A DNA stretch of 64,000 nt from Pseudomonadota bacterium (GTDB taxonomy: Bacteria; Pseudomonadota; Gammaproteobacteria; Burkholderiales; Burkholderiaceae_E), in NCBI GenBank assembly GCA_023388075.1, contig JAEWGX010000111.1:1-64000 (forward strand), written 5' to 3'. The stretch's first letter is position 1; each line of letters starts with the position of its first letter. A program made the position numbers and the translations under genes. Below the pieces are notes generated by a model. That model made no database searches. It was not told the DNA's origin and saw only the letters and a list, made by a program, of their open reading frames with translations. Shown piece after piece: positions 43,011-50,439 of this stretch.

Positions 43011-43910
43011 ATGCGGTTGCTGCGGGGGGGTGCCTTGACCGCCACGTTCGTTGCCGCAACGCTCGGTGCCAACGCGGCGCAGGGTCAGGCCGGCGAGCCG
43101 CCGGTCGCGGATCGCGGCTCCGGATCGGGGTCGTCGGAGCGGCGTGCGCAACCGGTCTGGGAGGCAGGCATCGGATTCACCGCGCTCAGCCTGCCGGATT
43201 ACCGCGGCGCTGGCAGGACTCGCGGCTATCTGCTGCCGCTACCCTACCTCGTGTATCGCGGTCCGTGGCTCAGTGTCGACCGGGGCGGCTTGCGCGCCGA
43301 GCTGCTGGACCGGGGCCGGCTCGAGCTCGACTTCAGCGTCAACCTGTCGGTGCCGGTACGCAGCGACGGCAACCCGGCGCGCGAGGGCATGCCCAACCTG
43401 CGGCCGGCGCTGGAGATCGGGCCGCAGCTGCGCACCCGGCTGTGGGATTCGGCCGGCCGCCGCAGCCGGCTGCGGCTGGAGTTGCCGCTGCGCTACGCCT
43501 TCGCCCTGGACAGCTCGCTGCGGGACGTCGGCTTCGTCTTTCACCCGCGGCTCGACCTGTCCGCGCGCGATGTCTTCGGCATGACCGGCTGGAACGGCAG
43601 CGTGGTGGTGGGGCCGATGTTCGCCACCTCCCGGCATCACCGCTATTTCTACTCGGTGGCGCCCCAGTATGCGACCGCGGCGCGGCCGGCTTACGATGTG
43701 GGCAGCGGCTACAGCGGCACGCAACTGACTCTCACCATGAGCAAGCGGTTTCCAAAGTACTGGATCGGCGGCTTCGTCCGGGCGGACTGGCTGGACGGCG
43801 CGACGTTCGCGGATTCGCCGCTGGTGGAGCGGCGCACCAGCGTGTCCGCCGGGATCGGCATCACCTGGATCATCGCGGAGTCGGCGGCCCGGGTCATGCG
43901 GCGCGATTGA
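43011..43910 (+). CDS. MipA/OmpV family outer-membrane protein
   Basis: The 299-residue protein has a signal peptide (RLLRGGALTATFVAATLGANAAQGQA) and a beta-barrel pattern of the MipA/OmpV family: VWEAGIGFTALSLPDYRGAG, the PLPYLVYRGPWLSVD motif, REGMPNLRPALEIGP and a C-terminal strand. Such proteins scaffold envelope enzymes or act as small porins. It starts the plus-strand arm of the polyene-type locus and ends one base before the acyltransferase start, so a role at the outer membrane in export is plausible but unproven. Confidence 0.85.
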   Translation: MRLLRGGALTATFVAATLGANAAQGQAGEPPVADRGSGSGSSERRAQPVWEAGIGFTALSLPDYRGAGRTRGYLLPLPYLVYRGPWLSVDRGGLRAELLDRGRLELDFSVNLSVPVRSDGNPAREGMPNLRPALEIGPQLRTRLWDSAGRRSRLRLELPLRYAFALDSSLRDVGFVFHPRLDLSARDVFGMTGWNGSVVVGPMFATSRHHRYFYSVAPQYATAARPAYDVGSGYSGTQLTLTMSKRFPKYWIGGFVRADWLDGATFADSPLVERRTSVSAGIGITWIIAESAARVMRRD

Positions 43911-43911
43911 G

Positions 43912-44748
43912 ATGACGCTGCGCGCGCAGGAGACCGGCGACGGAACCGGCACCGGCACCGGTGGGCCCGAGGCGATCCGGATCGGGGGGCAGTCCGCGGG
44001 CGGCGCGGCGCTGCTGGCCGCCGTCTCCGGCTCGCTGCGCCTCTGGCTCGCGATTGTCCTGTGCGGAACGCTCTTTCTGGGGAGTTGCGCGGTTTTCGCC
44101 ATGGTGCAGCCGTTCGTGTCCGAGGAGCGCGGCCGTCGACTGGGCCGAGCGGCCATGCGGCGGATCTTCGAGGGCTATCTGCGCGTGGTCACGGCGCTGG
44201 GCCTGGTCGAGGTCGACAGCGATGATCTCGCGTCGATCGGCGACGAACCGTCGCTCATCCTCGCACCCAACCATCCGTCCATGCTGGACGCGATGCTGGT
44301 GATCGCGCGGCTGGACAACGTCAGCTGCATCATGAAGGCCGAGCTGTGGGAAAGCCTCTTCCTTGGCGCCGGCGCCCGGCTGGCCGGCTTCATCCGGAAC
44401 GACTGCGCGCACAACATGATCCGGCTCGCGGTGGCGGACCTGCGGCGCGGCGGTCGACTGCTGGTTTTCCCGGAGGCGACCCGCACCGTCCGTCGGCCGG
44501 TCAATCCGCTTTCGGGCGGCTTCGCCCTGATCGCCAGGAAGGCTCGCGTGCCGGTCCAGACCATCCTGATCGAGACCGACTCGCCGTACCTGCGCAAGGG
44601 TTGGCCGCTGTTTCGCCGGCCGCCACTGCCGATCCGGTTCCGCCTGCGCCTTGGCCGCCGCTTCGAGCCGAGCGACGATACCGGCGCCCTCGTGGCCGAG
44701 GTGGAGCGTTACTACGCGAGCGAGCTCGCGCCGCGGGAGGGAGGCTAG
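43912..44748 (+). CDS. PlsC-type acyltransferase of the APE-like locus
   Basis: The 278-residue protein has one N-terminal membrane segment (about 40-65) and the lysophospholipid acyltransferase signature NHPSMLD at about 119-125, in the HX4D form, followed by FPEATRTV. It would transfer an acyl chain to a glycerol-phosphate or related acceptor. Aryl-polyene loci commonly carry such an enzyme to lipid-anchor the pigment. It is followed by a glycosyltransferase gene after two bases. Confidence 0.87.
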   Translation: MTLRAQETGDGTGTGTGGPEAIRIGGQSAGGAALLAAVSGSLRLWLAIVLCGTLFLGSCAVFAMVQPFVSEERGRRLGRAAMRRIFEGYLRVVTALGLVEVDSDDLASIGDEPSLILAPNHPSMLDAMLVIARLDNVSCIMKAELWESLFLGAGARLAGFIRNDCAHNMIRLAVADLRRGGRLLVFPEATRTVRRPVNPLSGGFALIARKARVPVQTILIETDSPYLRKGWPLFRRPPLPIRFRLRLGRRFEPSDDTGALVAEVERYYASELAPREGG

Positions 44749-44750
44749 GT

Positions 44751-45530
44751 TTGGAGCCCGATCCCCGACGGCTGGTCCTGATCCCGAGCTACAACACCGG
44801 CCCGCGCCTGCGCCGGACGGTGGAGGAGGCGCTTGCAGCGTGGCAGCCGGTCTGGGTCGTGGTCGACGGCAGCAGCGATGGCAGCGCGCGGCTGCTGGAC
44901 GACATGCTGGACCCCGCCCTCGACGGCTACCAACCCGGGCTGCGGGTGATGGAGCTGCCGGTCAATCGGGGCAAGGGGGGAGCCATCCTGCACGGAATCG
45001 CGCAGGCCGCGCAGGCCGGATACACCCACGTCCTCACCATGGACGCCGACGGGCAGCATCCGGCCGATTCGATCGCATCCTTCATGGCGGCTTCGTCCGC
45101 CGCGCCGAAGGCGATGATCCTCGGCCGGCCGATCTTCGACGCGAGCGCCCCGGCGCTGCGGGTCCGGGGTCGGCGCATCTCAAACTGGTGGGTAAACCAG
45201 GAGACCTTCGAAGTCCACATCGCCGACTCGCTGTTCGGGTTTCGCGTCTATCCGATCGCGCCGTTGCTGCAGATCATGATGGGCCAGCGGTGGATGCGCC
45301 GATTCGACTTCGATGCCGAAGCGGTGGTGCGGCTCGCCTGGCACGGCGTGCCCGCGGTGAATCTGGATGCGCCGGTACGCTACCTGACGGCCGAGGAGGG
45401 CGGCGTCTCGCACTTCAACTACTGGCGGGACAACGCGCTTCTCTCCTGGATGCACACCCGGCTCTACTTCGGCTACCTGGTGCGGCGCCTGGCCCGGCGG
45501 CTCGGGCTCGTCGCCGGCCCGCGCGGTTAG
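44751..45530 (+). CDS. Family 2 glycosyltransferase of the APE-like locus
   Basis: The 259-residue protein has the GT-A fold of family 2: LIPSYNTGPRL near the N-terminus, VVDGSSDGS, RGKGGAILHG, and the DXD-type motif MDADGQHP, resembling dolichol-phosphate-mannose-synthase-like proteins. It would attach a sugar to a lipid or polyene carrier. The start is TTG at 44751 supported by a GGGAGGGAGG site. It is the last gene of the plus-strand arm and converges with the ketoreductase gene. Confidence 0.87.
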   Translation: MEPDPRRLVLIPSYNTGPRLRRTVEEALAAWQPVWVVVDGSSDGSARLLDDMLDPALDGYQPGLRVMELPVNRGKGGAILHGIAQAAQAGYTHVLTMDADGQHPADSIASFMAASSAAPKAMILGRPIFDASAPALRVRGRRISNWWVNQETFEVHIADSLFGFRVYPIAPLLQIMMGQRWMRRFDFDAEAVVRLAWHGVPAVNLDAPVRYLTAEEGGVSHFNYWRDNALLSWMHTRLYFGYLVRRLARRLGLVAGPRG

Positions 45531-45559
45531 ACCGGCCCGGCCCCTTGGCCGGGTGACCC

Positions 45560-46288
45560 CTACGCCATCGCGCCGTCGATGGCGATGACCTGGCCCGAGA
45601 TGTAGCCCGCCTCCTCCGACGCCAGGAACGACACGAGCGCGGCCACTTCCCGGGCGCTGCCCATGCGCTTCATCGGCACGATGCGGTCGATCGTGGGCTT
45701 GTCGAAGACGCCTTCGGTCATCGAGCCTTCGATGATCCCCGGGGCGACACAGTTGACGGTGACGCCGCGACTGGCCAGCTCGAGGGCGAGCGACTTGCTG
45801 GCGCCATGCAGCGCCGACTTCGCGGCCGCGTAGTTGACCTGGCCGCGATTGCCCATGAGGGCGGCGACCGAGGAAATGCTGACGATCCGGCCCCACCGCG
45901 TGCGCAGCATCGGCATCGTGAGTGGCTGGGTCACGTTGAAGAAGCCGTTGAGATTGACGTCGATGACCCGCGACCACTGCTCCCGCGTCATGCCCGGGAA
46001 GACCGCGTCGTCGTTGACGCCGGCGCTGTTGACCAGGATCTGGATGGGCCCGGCGGCGAGCAGCGCGTCGCAGGCGCGGGCGGCGGCGTCGGCGTCGGTG
46101 ACGTCGAAGGCGAGCGGCTCGGCGGAGCCGCCAGCCGCGACGATGGCGTCCACCAGCGCCTGCACCCGGGCGAGCCCGCTGCCGGCATGGCAGGCGACAT
46201 GGTGGCCGTCGGCCGCGAGCCGGTGGGCGACGGCGGCGCCGATGTCGCCGCTCGCGCCGGTCACCAGCGCGCGCCGCTGCGTGCTCAT
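45560..46288 (-). CDS. 3-ketoacyl-ACP reductase (FabG-like)
   Basis: A 242-residue short-chain dehydrogenase with the cofactor loop TGASGDIG at 10-17, NSAG at 87-90 and the catalytic set Asn112, Ser140, Tyr153 and Lys157. It reduces the beta-keto group formed after each condensation, using NADPH. It is the last gene of the minus-strand polyene operon, and its ATG overlaps the stop of the dehydratase gene (ATGA). Confidence 0.92.
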   Translation of the reverse strand: MSTQRRALVTGASGDIGAAVAHRLAADGHHVACHAGSGLARVQALVDAIVAAGGSAEPLAFDVTDADAAARACDALLAAGPIQILVNSAGVNDDAVFPGMTREQWSRVIDVNLNGFFNVTQPLTMPMLRTRWGRIVSISSVAALMGNRGQVNYAAAKSALHGASKSLALELASRGVTVNCVAPGIIEGSMTEGVFDKPTIDRIVPMKRMGSAREVAALVSFLASEEAGYISGQVIAIDGAMA

Positions 46289-46758
46289 CCTGTGACCTTC
46301 TCGCGCCCGCGGGCGTCGAGCACCACGACGGCGCGGCCGGAGGCGATCGGTCCGTCGGCCTCCACGGTGAAGTCGTAGAGCACCTGCAGCGCGTCGCCGG
46401 CGAAGCGCTCGACCCGCACGCGCAGCGGCGTGGCGCCGGCGGTCACCCATCGTCCGCGCACGCGCACGCCCCTCAATCCGGCAAGAAAGCCGCGCGTCGG
46501 CGTGTCGGCCGCGCCGTCGCCGGCCTGCTCGAGCACCAGCCTACCGTGCAGCGCCATGGCCTGGGCGGCGTATTCGATCGCCGCCACCGACGGAAGGCGG
46601 CCTCCGCGCGCCAGGGGATGCGGACTTCCTTCGAGGCTCGCGGCACGGCCCAGGCATTCGAGCTGCGCGGGATCCCAGCGCAGCACCCGCTCCAGCAGGC
46701 ACATCGCACCCGCGTGGGGAATGCGGGCCGCGATGGCCGCATGGTCCAGCGGGCTCAA
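46285..46758 (-). CDS. Hot-dog 3-hydroxyacyl dehydratase (ApeP-type)
   Basis: The 157-residue protein has the hot-dog pattern of the APE dehydratases: AAIAARIPHAGAMCLLERVLRWDP with the FabZ-like PHAG segment, then SVAAIEYAAQAMALHG on the central helix. It would remove water from 3-hydroxyacyl-ACP to create the conjugated double bonds. The start is TTG, overlapping the stop of the preceding gene (TTGA), and its end overlaps the ketoreductase start. The symbol is withheld because only family membership is visible. Confidence 0.82.
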   Translation of the reverse strand: MSPLDHAAIAARIPHAGAMCLLERVLRWDPAQLECLGRAASLEGSPHPLARGGRLPSVAAIEYAAQAMALHGRLVLEQAGDGAADTPTRGFLAGLRGVRVRGRWVTAGATPLRVRVERFAGDALQVLYDFTVEADGPIASGRAVVVLDARGREKVTG

Positions 46759-47567
46759 CTCGACACCTCGAGCAGCAGGCGCGCCGGCGGCCGCGTGTCG
46801 TCCACCGGATCGAGATAGGGCAGCACGACGGTGCCCGCCGTCTCGCGCGCGATCAGGCCGAGGAGCGGCAGCGCCTGCCCGGTCGGGATCGATCGGCGGA
46901 TCGCCTCGAGCGGCGGATCGTCCATTGCGGACGGCTCGCCCGCGCCGATCGCCAGTGCGATTCGCACGCTCGAGCCACGGGTGCGAGCCGGCGCGAGCAC
47001 GAGGGCAACGCCGAACGCATCGGCCACCGGCCTGCAGGCATGCAGGGGCTCGGGGTAGGGCGCGTCGTAGGCGATCAGGATCACGGGCCGGTTGGAGGTG
47101 GCCATCTGCGAGAGCGCCTCCACCAGCCCGCAGGCGAGGCTGCCGTCGTAGCCGCAAAGGCTGGTGGAGGACGGTGTCGCCCGCATGGCGATGCCCCAGT
47201 AGCCCGCCGGGGCGTTGTGGACCGAGTTGTGGAACTGGGTCGGCGACACGCGGCGGTCTTGCTGGGCGAGCGCCTCGCAGATGAGGTGGCAGGTGGCCCC
47301 GTCACCGCCCGAGGAGGCGAAGACCGACGGCAGGTCGCTGCCATCGAAGGAGGCCGACGCGATGGCTTGGTGACCCACGGACAGCGCGACGCGCACGGCG
47401 AGGCTGGTGCGTCGCCGCTCGGCGGGCGGCAGGGTCGCCGGCAGGTGGATGGCCGAGGGCGCGTGCTGCCAGGCCTGCTCGCCACGCAGCACCGCGCGCG
47501 CCGCAGCCCAATCCGGCAGGCCCGGGCCGATGACGGCGACGCTGTCCACCCATGCGCCGACGCTCAC
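46755..47567 (-). CDS. Ketosynthase-like chain-length factor
   Basis: The 270-residue protein is much shorter than a full ketosynthase and matches the N-terminal ketosynthase-like family (PF13723) of aryl-polyene loci. Its signature is SPTQFHNSVHNAPAGYWGIAM. The canonical His-His-Cys triad is not complete, so it probably pairs with the full ketosynthase and sets chain length, as in type II systems. It overlaps its neighbours on both sides (GTGA and TTGA). Confidence 0.85.
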   Translation of the reverse strand: MSVGAWVDSVAVIGPGLPDWAAARAVLRGEQAWQHAPSAIHLPATLPPAERRRTSLAVRVALSVGHQAIASASFDGSDLPSVFASSGGDGATCHLICEALAQQDRRVSPTQFHNSVHNAPAGYWGIAMRATPSSTSLCGYDGSLACGLVEALSQMATSNRPVILIAYDAPYPEPLHACRPVADAFGVALVLAPARTRGSSVRIALAIGAGEPSAMDDPPLEAIRRSIPTGQALPLLGLIARETAGTVVLPYLDPVDDTRPPARLLLEVSS

Positions 47568-48808
47568 GGGTGGCGCCTCCCTTCACGGCCCGACGCGCCC
47601 GCGGCGCGGGACGGGAGCGCCCCCGCGCGCGCGAGGACAATGGCGCAGTTGGCGCCGCCGAAGCCGAAGGAGTTGCTGAGCGCGCGATCGATGCGGGTCT
47701 GCAGGTTCTGCCGCAGGTAGCGCGAGCGCAGGGCGGGATCGGGTCGGGTCTGGTTGAGCCCGCCGGGCGCGAAGCCTTGCTCGATGGCGATGGCCGCGAC
47801 GATGGCCTCGAGTATCCCCGCCGCCCCCAGGGTATGCCCGGTGGCGCCCTTGGTGGAGCTGACCGGGACCGTGTCGCCGAAGACGTCGTGGACTGCATGG
47901 TCCTCCGCCGCGTCGTTGCTGGGCGTGCCGGTTCCGTGCAGGTTGATGTAGTCGATGTCGCCCGGAGCCAGGCCCGCGGCCTGCAGCGCCTCCTCGATGG
48001 CGGCCCGTGCTCCGGCGCCCTGCGGATGCGGCGAGGACATGTGATGCGCGTCGCTGGATTCGCCGATGCCGGCGAACATCAGCGCATCCGCGTCGACCTT
48101 CGGGCCCGGCCGCTCCAGGATCGCGAACCCCGCCGCCTCGCCGATCGAGATGCCGCGACGGGCGGCGTCGAACGGCCGGCAGGGCTCGGGCGAGACCAGC
48201 TCGAGCGAGTCGAAGCCGTGCAGGGTGGTGAGGCAGAGGCTGTCGACGCCGCCGACGATGGCGGCATCGATCAGTCCGCAGGCCATCATGCGCGCGGCGT
48301 TGCCGAACACCTTCGCGCTGGAGGCGCAGGCCGCGGACACCGCAACCGCGGGCCCGTCGATCCCGAGCACCCGCCGGGTGAAGTCCGCCACCGAGAACCC
48401 GTTGTGGGTGGTGGCGTAGCGGAACCAGGACGGCAGCGCGCCCGCGGCATCACGATGGCGGTAGGCGATCTCCGTCTGCAGCATGCCGGAGGTGCTGGTG
48501 CCGATGAAGACGCCGATGCGCGCGGGGCCATGGCGAGCCGCGAGCGACCGCACCTTCTCCTCGAAGTGGTCGCTGGCGAGCGCCATCCTGGCGAGCCGGT
48601 TGTTGCGGCAATCGAAGTCGCGCAGGCGCGGCTCGATCGCGACGTCGTCGACGCCGGGAGCCTCGCCAACCCAGGTATCCAGGGTCACCGTCTCGAAGCG
48701 GCAGGGGGCGAGACCGGAGCGCTGCTCGCGAAGGGCGCGCGTGGTCTCGTCCAGCCCGACGCCGAGGCTGCTCGCCACGGCCATCCCGGAGATCAGCAGC
48801 GAATCCAT
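47564..48808 (-). CDS. Beta-ketoacyl-ACP synthase (FabF-like)
   Basis: The 414-residue condensing enzyme has a complete catalytic set: Cys161 in SAACASSAK, His291 in LHGTGTPSND, Lys320 in STKGATGH and His325. It extends the ACP-bound chain with malonyl units. It resembles the ketosynthases of aryl-polyene and xanthomonadin loci more than housekeeping FabF because of its companions: a chain-length factor, dehydratase and reductase in immediate succession. It starts 36 bp downstream of the methyltransferase gene. Confidence 0.92.
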   Translation of the reverse strand: MDSLLISGMAVASSLGVGLDETTRALREQRSGLAPCRFETVTLDTWVGEAPGVDDVAIEPRLRDFDCRNNRLARMALASDHFEEKVRSLAARHGPARIGVFIGTSTSGMLQTEIAYRHRDAAGALPSWFRYATTHNGFSVADFTRRVLGIDGPAVAVSAACASSAKVFGNAARMMACGLIDAAIVGGVDSLCLTTLHGFDSLELVSPEPCRPFDAARRGISIGEAAGFAILERPGPKVDADALMFAGIGESSDAHHMSSPHPQGAGARAAIEEALQAAGLAPGDIDYINLHGTGTPSNDAAEDHAVHDVFGDTVPVSSTKGATGHTLGAAGILEAIVAAIAIEQGFAPGGLNQTRPDPALRSRYLRQNLQTRIDRALSNSFGFGGANCAIVLARAGALPSRAAGASGREGRRHP

Positions 48809-48844
48809 GGTTGCAGTCTAGCAGTCCGGTGGTTGCCCTCCGGG

Positions 48845-49549
48845 TCAACCCCGCGTCGGTGCTGCGCCAGGCACCCGGGCCATCAGCATCACGTTGGCGA
48901 ACGGGGTGCCTTGGCTGAGCGCGACCGTCCCGACCTCGAAGCCGAGCGCCTGCAGCGATGCCTTCCAGTCGGCGAGCGGCCGGCAGTGCAGGCTGACCGA
49001 TCCATGTCCGCGCGCGAGGAAGACCGCGCGATCCACCCAGTTGCTGAGCCGGAACGGCCAGCCGGCCGCGGCGTCGCCCACGCGCAGCAGCAGCAGGCCG
49101 CCGGGGGCGAGCGCCTGGCGCAGCCGGCGAAGGACCGACTCCTGCGCCGTGCGATCGATGTAGTGCAGCACGTCGAGGATGACGGCGACGTCCGGGTTGC
49201 CGAACGGCGCCTCGCGGATGTCGCCCAGCTCGATCTGCGCGGCAGCGCCCAGCGCCGCCCGCGCCCGTTCGACATCCGCCGGCATCAGCTCGATGCCGCG
49301 CACCTGGCAGCCTCGGCCGGCAGCGATCAGCAGCGAGGCGAGCAGGCCCTGGCCGCAGCCGAGGTCGAGCACCCGGCTGCCCGGCGGGATCCAGTCGCCG
49401 TGGATGATCGCGCCGAAGGCCGGATCGCGTCCGAGCTTGCCGCGCGCGAAGTGATAGGCGAATCGGCCTGCCGCCCGGTAGGGCTCGGTCGCGGCGTCGA
49501 GGAGTCGGCGGTCCAGTCGTGGGGGGGGCTCGGCGGGTGATGTGGTCAT
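48845..49549 (-). CDS. SAM-dependent methyltransferase inside the polyene operon
   Basis: A 234-residue class I methyltransferase with motif I SRVLDLGCGQGLLAS near residue 57, acidic VRGIELMPADVE, and VAVILDVLHYID as motif IV. It may methylate the aryl head or another part of the product; APE loci often carry one methyltransferase. Its start overlaps the stop of the deacetylase gene (ATGA). The internal ATG was chosen over one 23 codons upstream for that reason. Confidence 0.87.
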   Translation of the reverse strand: MTTSPAEPPPRLDRRLLDAATEPYRAAGRFAYHFARGKLGRDPAFGAIIHGDWIPPGSRVLDLGCGQGLLASLLIAAGRGCQVRGIELMPADVERARAALGAAAQIELGDIREAPFGNPDVAVILDVLHYIDRTAQESVLRRLRQALAPGGLLLLRVGDAAAGWPFRLSNWVDRAVFLARGHGSVSLHCRPLADWKASLQALGFEVGTVALSQGTPFANVMLMARVPGAAPTRG

Positions 49550-50439
49550 CGGCACGGATCGGGCGATTCGGGGAAGGCTTCGCGCAGGCTCACCGGGCGC
49601 AGGCCGCGCGCGCGGCACGCGGCGAGCAGGGGCGGCAGCACCCGGAGTATGACCGGGTCCCCTTGGCGATCACGCGCGGCATGGCCGTCGTGCAGCAGCA
49701 GGATGTCCCCGGGGGCAAGTAGCCGTCCCTCGTCGCCGGCGAGCCGCCTCAGCACGCGCTCCGGGTCGGCCGTCACGGTATCGAAACCGCGACGCGTCCA
49801 ACTGGTGAGCGGCAGGCCCAGGCGGCAGAGCACGGGCGCGAGCAGCGGGTTGCGCAAGCCGGCAGGCGCGCGGAAGAAGCGAGGCGGTTCGCCCGCGAGG
49901 CGCGTGAGGAGCGCCTGCGCCCGCGCGATCTCGCGACGAAGCCGCGCCGGCCCGCTGAACGAGAATGCGTGCGAGTGCGCATGGGTGTGGTTCTCCACGC
50001 TGTGCCCCTCGGCGACGATACGCGCGACCAGGTCGGGATGCCGCTTCGCGCGTTCGGCCACCAGGAAGAAGCTCGCGTGCGCCCCGGCCTCGCGCAGCAG
50101 GTCCAGCACGGCCGGCGTGACCGCTGGGTCCGGCCCGTCGTCGATCGTGATGGCGACCACCGGCGCCGTGTCGGGGCGGGTCGGAACCCGGGTGACGTTC
50201 CCGCCGAGCAGGCTGCAGCGCGGACAGAGCCCGGCGAGCGTGAGCACCGCGTGGTTCAACGCGATCGCGCCGACCGATGCCGCGAGGACCGCGGGAGACC
50301 ATGCGCCCCAGGCGCCGATGACGAGCCGCTCGACCGCGACCGCCGCCACGGCGAGCGCGGCCACCACGTGCAGGCCGATCGAGGCGCGGATCGCGGCCGG
50401 CATCCGCCAGCGGGCCGATGGCCCGGGCCTGTCCTTCAT
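49546..50439 (-). CDS. Polysaccharide deacetylase (NodB-type) inside the polyene operon
   Basis: A 297-residue protein with two N-terminal membrane segments and a NodB homology domain: TIDDGPDPAVTP (metal Asp pair), HSVENHTHAHSH (metal His pair), FFRAPAGLRNP and a C-terminal LLLHDG. It would remove an acetyl group from an N-acetylated sugar. It lies inside an unbroken chain of overlapping genes between the exporter and the methyltransferase, so it belongs to the pathway; an unusual feature for an APE-like locus. Confidence 0.88.
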   Translation of the reverse strand: MKDRPGPSARWRMPAAIRASIGLHVVAALAVAAVAVERLVIGAWGAWSPAVLAASVGAIALNHAVLTLAGLCPRCSLLGGNVTRVPTRPDTAPVVAITIDDGPDPAVTPAVLDLLREAGAHASFFLVAERAKRHPDLVARIVAEGHSVENHTHAHSHAFSFSGPARLRREIARAQALLTRLAGEPPRFFRAPAGLRNPLLAPVLCRLGLPLTSWTRRGFDTVTADPERVLRRLAGDEGRLLAPGDILLLHDGHAARDRQGDPVILRVLPPLLAACRARGLRPVSLREAFPESPDPCR

